Origin: CALESS01 sp964405455
GTDB lineage: Bacteria > Chloroflexota > Anaerolineae > Anaerolineales > Anaerolineaceae
Length of the DNA stretch: 64,000 nucleotides
Assembly (NCBI GenBank): GCA_964405455.1
Contig: CAYOOA010000007.1
Location: 1 to 64,000 of the forward strand
Direction: 5' to 3'
The first letter of the stretch is position 1. Each line of letters begins with the position of its first letter. Below are positions 58,268-64,000 of the stretch, piece after piece. Made by a program: the position numbers and the translations under genes. The notes below the pieces were generated by a model. The model was given only the letters and a program-made list of their open reading frames with translations. It ran no database searches and had not been told where the DNA came from.

Positions 58268-59868
58268 TGCTTACTTTGCTGCCGGCCTTGATTTTGCTGG
58301 TCACCGCCCTGGTGGTGATCGTGATCCACCGCCTACGTCCCAACCTGGGCGTTGCCTGGTTCCTTTCTGTTGCAGCGGCGGCCATATCCATGGGGCTGAT
58401 GATTTTTTATCATTGGCATGAACCGGGTGGATTAACCTTTGATCGCTGGTTACCGGTCACTCAGCAAACCCCACAAATCCTGTTCCAGCTGGATGCTGTG
58501 TCATGGAGTTATGGCATCAGCCTGCTTGGCCTGCTGTTGGCCATTCTCCTGACCGCTCCCGTGCGTCTGCAATATAAATCCAACCCGATCACCTGGGCGG
58601 GCAACTTGGGGATTGCCGGGGCAGCTTTGCTGGGTATTTTGTCGGCTTCCCCGTTGACCCTGGTATTGACCTGGACGATCCTGGATTTACTGGATCTAGT
58701 CATCACCCTTTCCTCTTCAGCCGAGTCCCGTACCAGCCGTTCTGCGGTCGTCTTCTTCTTGTTCCGATTGGCCGGTTCCTTCCTGGTTTTCTGGGCCATG
58801 GGTATCAGTCGGGCATATGGGGCTGAATTGCAATTTTCGAGTGCAGACCCACGAGCAGCTATCTTCCTACTGCTGGCCGTCGGTCTCCGGTTGGGAGTGC
58901 TTCCGCTCGCCTTACCTTTTTCCCAGGAAGTTCTGCGGAGAAGGGGCATCGGAACCATGCTGCGCTTATCTGCACCGGCGGCCAGTCTGGGCGTCATTGC
59001 CCATCTTTCTGCGACAGTTGTACCAGCGAGCATTTCCCGGTTGCTGCTGGCCCTGGTTGGGCTTTCTGTCATTTATGGAGCGACGATGTGGCTGGCTGCC
59101 GGGGATGAAGTGGAAGGCCGGCAGTACTGGATTCTGGCCCTGGCTGGCATGGCTGTTGGATCAGCCATCCGCGGCCAACCCCAGGCCAGCCTGGCCTGGG
59201 GCGTTGCCATGATCCTTTCGGGAGGGCTTTTGTTCCTCTATTCCACCCGGCCGAGATGGGCGATTATTCTGCCGGCTTTGGGTTTGCTGGGGTTGACCGG
59301 TTTACCGTTCACTCCGTCCGCCAGTGGTTGGAACGGTTTGATTGTTTTGCCATTTACCCTGCCGGATTTTTTCTTTCTGGCAGCCCATTCATTATTGTTA
59401 CTCGGTTATCTCCGTCATTTTCTGCGTCCGGGTGACGCCCCTTCCGAGGTGGAACGCTGGCAGCAGGTCACCTATTACCAGGGCCTGGCTATCCTCATCC
59501 TGGCCGGATGGCTGATCGGAATTTTTGGCTTCAGTGGCTCGTTTTCCATCGGGTACTGGTGGGCCAGCATGATCCCGGCGCTAATCGTACTCCTCTCAGT
59601 CGGTGTGTACCTGTACCTGAAACGCAAAGGATTCGAGTTAAGTCAGTTTCAAGGTGGTTGGTTGATTAAATTAGGGATACGCGTTGGCAACATCCTCTCA
59701 ACCATCCTGAGGCTCAACTGGCTATATTCTTTTTTCTGGAAGGTGTTTAATTGGTTGGGGCGCCTGGTCCAGCTTGTCACGAATATGCTGGAAGGGGCTG
59801 GCGGCGTGCTGTGGGTGTTTGTGCTGCTGGTATTGATCCTCACATTTCTCCAGGTAGGGGCTCCATGA
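58267..59868 (+). CDS. NuoM/HyfB-like proton-translocating membrane subunit, divergent
   Basis: A 533-residue, almost wholly hydrophobic protein (about 14 helices) of the Nuo-L/M/N antiporter-like family. The GTG start at 58267 shares its first G with the dihydropyrimidinase stop. The helix-5 Glu of active subunits is a D (D140 in WTILDLLDLV), and the helix-7 Lys before VPFHTW is an Arg (R208 in GLRLGVLPLALPF), so proton pumping may be altered. It begins a three-gene set with HyfE-like and NuoN-like proteins and no hydrophilic subunits nearby. Confidence 0.75.
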   Translation: MLTLLPALILLVTALVVIVIHRLRPNLGVAWFLSVAAAAISMGLMIFYHWHEPGGLTFDRWLPVTQQTPQILFQLDAVSWSYGISLLGLLLAILLTAPVRLQYKSNPITWAGNLGIAGAALLGILSASPLTLVLTWTILDLLDLVITLSSSAESRTSRSAVVFFLFRLAGSFLVFWAMGISRAYGAELQFSSADPRAAIFLLLAVGLRLGVLPLALPFSQEVLRRRGIGTMLRLSAPAASLGVIAHLSATVVPASISRLLLALVGLSVIYGATMWLAAGDEVEGRQYWILALAGMAVGSAIRGQPQASLAWGVAMILSGGLLFLYSTRPRWAIILPALGLLGLTGLPFTPSASGWNGLIVLPFTLPDFFFLAAHSLLLLGYLRHFLRPGDAPSEVERWQQVTYYQGLAILILAGWLIGIFGFSGSFSIGYWWASMIPALIVLLSVGVYLYLKRKGFELSQFQGGWLIKLGIRVGNILSTILRLNWLYSFFWKVFNWLGRLVQLVTNMLEGAGGVLWVFVLLVLILTFLQVGAP

Positions 59869-60452
59869 GTGCCTGGGAACGTTATGCCATCTTTGCCGTC
59901 ATTCTGGCCGGGATCAGTTCACTGCTGACCCTGGTTTTGAGAAATTGGCGTAGAAGCGTTTTGGCTTTTGCCTTCCAGTACCTGTCTGTATTTTGGTTGT
60001 GTCACCTGACTCTTTCAACGAGTATGGCCGGGATCAAGCTGCTCACCGGTTTGGTAGCCTCGATCACCCTGGCAAGTGTCCCAGTCAAAGAAGATGTCAA
60101 GCCTGCAACAATAAACGAACCCGGGTGGATTTTCAGGCTGATTGCTGGTTTGCTGATCTGGGTGGTTGTTGTTTCCCTGGAATCCAATTTTGCATATATT
60201 CTCCCGGGAAATGCAGCCATGCGCCTGGGAGGGTTGCTGCTGGTGGTTATGGGCTTGTTTGAACTTGGGATTACCCGGGATTTGGGAAAGGTGATGCTCG
60301 GGGTGTTGACCACCCTGGCTGGATTTGAAATCCTGTATGCCATGTTGGAAACATCCACCCTGGTGACTGGCCTACTGGCGCTAATGAACCTGGGGCTGGC
60401 TTTTACCGGTGCGTTTCTCCTCTCCACGGGAGAAGAAACGGAGATGGAATGA
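59865..60452 (+). CDS. HyfE-like small membrane subunit
   Basis: A 195-residue protein with about six TM helices, closest by size and layout to HyfE (hydrogenase-4 component E) or a NuoK-like subunit. The last helix has GLLALMNLGLAFTGAFLL. It overlaps both neighbours by 4 bp (ATGA), so the three genes are translationally coupled. I see no charged residues typical of the NuoK proton path with confidence, so the function is tentative. Confidence 0.6.
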   Translation: MSAWERYAIFAVILAGISSLLTLVLRNWRRSVLAFAFQYLSVFWLCHLTLSTSMAGIKLLTGLVASITLASVPVKEDVKPATINEPGWIFRLIAGLLIWVVVVSLESNFAYILPGNAAMRLGGLLLVVMGLFELGITRDLGKVMLGVLTTLAGFEILYAMLETSTLVTGLLALMNLGLAFTGAFLLSTGEETEME

Positions 60453-61825
60453 GCGCCCCGATTGTATTCATTTTCCTCCCGATCCTGTTTGCGGTTTTCC
60501 TGTTGTTCATTTCCAAAAAAGGTACCCTGACCAGTATCCTGGCTGCTGCTTCCTGTTTGATCCTGGCCCTCCTGGCGCATTTCCTTCCCATTGATCAATA
60601 TTTTCTGCTTGGATCCACCCGGGTGCAAATTTCCGCGGCATTTTCCATTTTAGGGCGGCAGCTAATCCTGAATGATGGAAATCTACCGATCCTGGTTTTA
60701 ATGTATTCAGTGGGTGCATTCTGGTTCCTGGGCATCCGCCCGGCCCGGGCTCCCCGCTTGATGGCTCCCCTGGGATTGATCATGTTGGCTTTATCCGCGG
60801 CTGCGCTGGCAGTGCGCCCATTCTTATACGCGGCGATTATCCTGGAAGCCATGGTGCTGATCAGCATTCCGCTTTTCCTGGCTCCCGGCCAACCTGCCGG
60901 GAGGGGCATCCTTCGCTACTTGATTTTCATGACCCTGGCTGTGCCGTTTATCCTGTTAGCCGGAACGCTTGCCGGCCGGGTGGAAGTGGATCCGACCCAG
61001 GCAAGTTTGTTGAACCAGGTGGTGGTTATGCTGGCCATCGGCTTCTCCATCTGGTTGGCGGTGTTTCCGTTCAACACCTGGGTGCCCATGTTATTCGAGG
61101 AAACCCCACCATTCGTGGCTGGCTTCGTACTCAGCCTGCAATCCACCATTGCTTTCATGATGCTGCTCGGTTTTACGAATGAATTTGGCTGGTTGCGCAA
61201 CCACCCGGATTTGCCAATGGCGTTACGTAGTGCAGGATTGGTGATGATTGCTTCAGCAGGAATCTGGGCTGTCTTTCAAAAGAGGTTACCCCGCTTGTTT
61301 GGCTACGCCATTATCGTGGATAATGGCATGGCCCTGCTGGCTTTCAATCCGCAGGATCCCCTGGCGATGCAGATTTTTGCGGCTGGCTTTTTACCACGTC
61401 TGTTGGGCATTGCTTTGCTGAGCCTGGGTCTGGCAGTCCTGCGCCGCTCTGAAGTGGAGTTAAGCCTCGAAGGTGTCAAAGGCTTTCTGCGCAAGGATCC
61501 ATTCACCTCCCTGGCCATCCTGGGCGGATTTTTCTCCATGGCCGGGCTACCCCTGCTGGCTGAATTTCCGGTACGGCTGGTGGTGTTTGAAAAAATTGCG
61601 CAAATATCTCTGGCAGCCACCCTTTGGATGGGAGTCGGCATCCTGGGAATCCTGGGAGCCTGCCTGCAGTTAACAGTTTCTTTCATCCGGGAAGATGTTG
61701 TAATTTCCAGGGAAGTCGAAAGAGATTGGGTAATAATTGTCATGTTGATGCTGGGGATGGTGATGTTAATCGGAATGGGCTTATTCCCATCTCTGGCAAC
61801 CGGCTTGACTGCCCCTCTGCTATAA
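60449..61825 (+). CDS. NuoN/HyfB-like membrane subunit, divergent
   Basis: A 458-residue, about 13-helix protein of the antiporter-like family. The helix-5 Glu is present (E133, IILEAMVL), and the FPFNTWVPMLFEETPP block matches the family VPFHTWLPDAH segment. The Lys expected five residues before that Pro is Trp (W202), and no Lys occurs in the helix at 190-211. The protein therefore lacks part of the usual proton channel. It may belong to a reduced respiratory or cation-transport complex. The stop codon overlaps a TATAAT at 61821-61826 that could serve the next gene. Confidence 0.72.
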   Translation: MSAPIVFIFLPILFAVFLLFISKKGTLTSILAAASCLILALLAHFLPIDQYFLLGSTRVQISAAFSILGRQLILNDGNLPILVLMYSVGAFWFLGIRPARAPRLMAPLGLIMLALSAAALAVRPFLYAAIILEAMVLISIPLFLAPGQPAGRGILRYLIFMTLAVPFILLAGTLAGRVEVDPTQASLLNQVVVMLAIGFSIWLAVFPFNTWVPMLFEETPPFVAGFVLSLQSTIAFMMLLGFTNEFGWLRNHPDLPMALRSAGLVMIASAGIWAVFQKRLPRLFGYAIIVDNGMALLAFNPQDPLAMQIFAAGFLPRLLGIALLSLGLAVLRRSEVELSLEGVKGFLRKDPFTSLAILGGFFSMAGLPLLAEFPVRLVVFEKIAQISLAATLWMGVGILGILGACLQLTVSFIREDVVISREVERDWVIIVMLMLGMVMLIGMGLFPSLATGLTAPLL

Positions 61826-61882
61826 TTGCGTTGGGGAAAACTGCCACAATAATAAGGTGTGAACCCTTGAGAGGAATGCATT

Positions 61883-63058
61883 ATGGAGCTTGAACAAATC
61901 ATCAAGCGTTTGGACTGGCTGGACGACGAACGCCGTAAGGATAAAACAACCATTGACGCACTCCGCAGTCGTTTGGATATTTTGGAAGCGAAAGTAACTC
62001 CTTTCGCCCAGCAGATCAATGAATTAAATGCTGAGCTAAGCCGCATCCAGGCCCAACTGGCGCGCTTTGACCAAATTGAAGCCAGTATCAGTCAACTGCG
62101 GGTGGACCTGACCCGGATGATTGAGGGAATTGAAAAGGCACGGGCAGAGCACGACCGCGAAGTGGAGAAAGTACGGCGCAGCGACCAGGAAGCGTTGAAC
62201 AAATCCCTGGCAGAATTGCGCAAAGGTCTGGAACCAATCCCGGACCTGCGCAAGGGCATCCAGGCGCGCGTGGAAGAGGATTTCCGCCTGGCCCGTTTGA
62301 TTGAAGAAATGGAACATAAAATGCTGGAAACTCAGCGGGGGGATGAGGAGTACCGTCGCTCTTTGCGTCTGCTGGAAGACGGCTTCCGCCAGGATGCCAA
62401 ACGAATTACAGATTTGAGTGGCGAACTAAGTGCCCTGCGGAAGCGGTTCGATGAGCAGCGCGGAAAAGTGGATCTTACGGCCGACAATCTGCGCAAACTG
62501 GAAGTACGCATTAGCGAGATCCAGGCAGCAGAAGGCGAAAGACGCCAGGCGCAGGTGGCGTTCATCGAAAAGCAAAACCTGGTCCAGGTGGAGCGTGATC
62601 GAGCCTGGAAGGAAATGCAGATCCGTTTTGAAACCATCGGTCAGCAGGCTGCCAACCTGGACACCCAGTTGCAAGCTCTTGAAAACACCCAGCGCTCCGT
62701 CAAACGCTCCCAGGAAACCCTGGATGACATCACCCAGAGATTTGATCGCCGATTGAATGAAATCACTGAAATGCAACGCCTGGTTGAGGAACGTTTCCGG
62801 CAGGAGTGGGTGGCCTTCAAAGCCGATGACCAGAAACGCTGGACGAACTACAACCTGGGGCAGGAAGAGACCCAGCGAGAAAGCGGGCGGAATTTCGAGA
62901 AAATCATGGAACGCCTGCGCGTCCTGGAAGAATCAGCCCAGCAGGTGCGTGATTCCATTGCGCTGGCCACCGAGGAAACCCGCAAGCGCCTGCAAGCGCT
63001 GATGGCCCTTTCGGGTGAGTGGATAGAAGATCACGATAAGAGTCACTCCCAGGGATAA
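61883..63058 (+). CDS. Long coiled-coil protein, unknown function
   Basis: A 391-residue, highly charged (Glu, Arg, Gln, Lys) protein predicted as nearly continuous coiled coil with heptad spacing, no signal peptide or TM helix. No enzymatic motif is visible. It resembles cytoplasmic structural or SMC-like coils in composition only. Start at 61883 follows AGAGGA; selB begins 17 bp after its stop, so the two may be co-transcribed from a TATAAT near 61821. A role in selenocysteine insertion is not supported by sequence. Confidence 0.7.
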   Translation: MELEQIIKRLDWLDDERRKDKTTIDALRSRLDILEAKVTPFAQQINELNAELSRIQAQLARFDQIEASISQLRVDLTRMIEGIEKARAEHDREVEKVRRSDQEALNKSLAELRKGLEPIPDLRKGIQARVEEDFRLARLIEEMEHKMLETQRGDEEYRRSLRLLEDGFRQDAKRITDLSGELSALRKRFDEQRGKVDLTADNLRKLEVRISEIQAAEGERRQAQVAFIEKQNLVQVERDRAWKEMQIRFETIGQQAANLDTQLQALENTQRSVKRSQETLDDITQRFDRRLNEITEMQRLVEERFRQEWVAFKADDQKRWTNYNLGQEETQRESGRNFEKIMERLRVLEESAQQVRDSIALATEETRKRLQALMALSGEWIEDHDKSHSQG

Positions 63059-63075
63059 ATCAGGGAGAAAAATCC

Positions 63076-64000
63076 ATGCGGGTAATTGGCACAGCCGGGC
63101 ATGTGGATCATGGAAAATCCACGCTGGTGGCAGCCCTGACAGGCATTCATCCGGATCGCCTGAAGGAAGAGCAGCAGCGCGAGATGACCATTGAGTTGGG
63201 CTTTGCATGGATGACCCTGCCGGACGGCGAAGAAATTGGCATTGTGGATGTGCCCGGCCACCGTGATTTTATTGAAAACATGCTGGCCGGGGTGGGGGGG
63301 ATCGATGCAGCCTTGTTTGTAGTGGCGGCGGATGAAGGGGTGATGCCGCAAACCCGTGAGCACCTGGCCATCCTGGATATTTTGCAGGTGGAAAGCGGCG
63401 TTATTGCTCTGACCAAAGTCGACCTGGTGGATGACCCCGAGTGGCTGGAGATGATTGAAGGGGATATTCGCCAGGTGGTGCAGGGAACTTCCCTTGAAAA
63501 TGCTACCATCGTGCGGGTTTCTGCCCGGACGGGGCAAGGTTTGGATGACCTCAAAAAGGCCATCCGGGCGGCATTGGATCAAAAGATGCCGCGCCCGGAC
63601 CTGGGCCGGCCGCGCCTGCCGGTGGACCGGGTGTTCACCATCGCCGGTTTTGGCACCGTGGTGACCGGCACGCTGCAGGATGGCTCGCTGCATCTTGGGG
63701 ATGAAGTCCAATTATTGCCCAACGGCCCACGCGGACGCATCCGTACACTTCAGACTCATAAGAAGAAGGAAGAGATTGCTGTGCCGGGTTCGCGCACGGC
63801 CGTCAATCTTTCGGGGGTCAACGTGGAGCAGGTGCAGCGCGGTATGGTGCTGTCTTTCCCCGGAAAATATCAAACCACGCTGCGTTTGGACTGCCATTTC
63901 CGGCTACTGCGGGATGCCAGTGCTCCCATTGAACACAATGCCGAAGTAAAATTTTTCATCGGGGCTGCCGAGGTGGTGGCGCGGGTGCGTCTACTGGGGA
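63076..64000 (+). CDS. selB: Selenocysteine-specific elongation factor SelB (5' part, cut by window end)
   Basis: GTPase that carries Sec-tRNA(Sec) to the ribosome at UGA codons marked by a SECIS element. The visible 308 residues cover the G domain, with P-loop GHVDHGKST, switch I REMTIELGF, DVPGH and TKVD, and domain 2 beginning near RVFTIAGFGTVVTGTL. TGIHPDRLKEEQQREMTIELG is close to the SelB rather than the EF-Tu or IF2 pattern. GGGAGA precedes the ATG. The C-terminal winged-helix domains that bind SECIS are outside the window. It supports the Sec reading of UGA in the gene at 10571. Confidence 0.95.
   Translation, partial: MRVIGTAGHVDHGKSTLVAALTGIHPDRLKEEQQREMTIELGFAWMTLPDGEEIGIVDVPGHRDFIENMLAGVGGIDAALFVVAADEGVMPQTREHLAILDILQVESGVIALTKVDLVDDPEWLEMIEGDIRQVVQGTSLENATIVRVSARTGQGLDDLKKAIRAALDQKMPRPDLGRPRLPVDRVFTIAGFGTVVTGTLQDGSLHLGDEVQLLPNGPRGRIRTLQTHKKKEEIAVPGSRTAVNLSGVNVEQVQRGMVLSFPGKYQTTLRLDCHFRLLRDASAPIEHNAEVKFFIGAAEVVARVRLLG

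Overview
The window looks like a chromosomal segment of an anaerobic, probably single-membrane bacterium. Chloroflexota, class Anaerolineae, is my best guess. The grounds are overall gene content (REC-ParA fusion, multi-GAF SpoIIE phosphatase, LysM and LCP surface proteins, a NuoM/HyfE/NuoN-like trio, BMP-type ABC importer), moderately high GC and TGG-TAnnnT extended -10 promoters. The taxonomy is inference; no rRNA or taxonomic marker was compared. I saw no insertion sequence, prophage or CRISPR array. Genes are densely packed, many with ATGA-type overlaps, and no gene-free gap exceeds 300 bp.

Layout. 1-435: RNase P RNA (minus). 0.6-6 kb: housekeeping (tpiA, a membrane HExxH protein, moaA, upp, ruvB, queA). 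6-8 kb: drug exporter plus TetR repressor behind a palindromic operator. 8-11 kb: UdgB, two alpha/beta hydrolases and a peroxiredoxin-like gene with an in-frame UGA that is best read as selenocysteine. 11.1-20 kb (minus): a REP-like repeat, eno, pyrG, an S1-domain protein, a flippase-like membrane protein, HtrA and Ctp proteases, and a HAD phosphatase. 20-27 kb: mutL, degV, sirtuin, REC-ParA, tilS and a catalytically dead tyrosine recombinase. 27.4-39 kb: LCP and LysM envelope proteins, a kinase-like protein lacking its phospho-acceptor His, tRNA-Leu, an FtsB-like protein, an RsbV/RsbW/RsbU-type partner-switching operon, ugd. 39-58 kb (plus): folD and then a long nucleobase uptake and degradation locus. 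58-62 kb: three orphan complex-I-like membrane subunits. 62-64 kb: a coiled-coil protein and selB, cut by the window end.

How they fit. The 40.3-58.3 kb locus reads as a purine/pyrimidine salvage-and-fermentation unit. Deaminases (8-oxoguanine deaminase-like, adenine deaminase) and a dihydropyrimidinase/hydantoinase open and deaminate bases. Two unusual carbamoyltransferases and a carbamate kinase would recover ATP from ureido groups, and a BMP-type ABC transporter imports the substrate. A GntR/UTRA regulator sits inside it. The same 11-mer, TTGTCAGACAA, occurs at both locus promoters and also upstream of moaA, suggesting one small regulon linking nucleobase breakdown to molybdenum cofactor synthesis.

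The second notable system is selenocysteine use: a UGA codon at the active-site position (U-P-Y-C), a stem-loop directly downstream with a G near the start of its loop, and selB about 52 kb away. Several proteins keep a fold but have lost catalytic residues (recombinase, histidine kinase, ParA-like ATPase, complex-I-like subunits). Some promoters place the expected transcription start on the ATG itself (tilS, ruvB, ftsB-like), predicting leaderless mRNAs.
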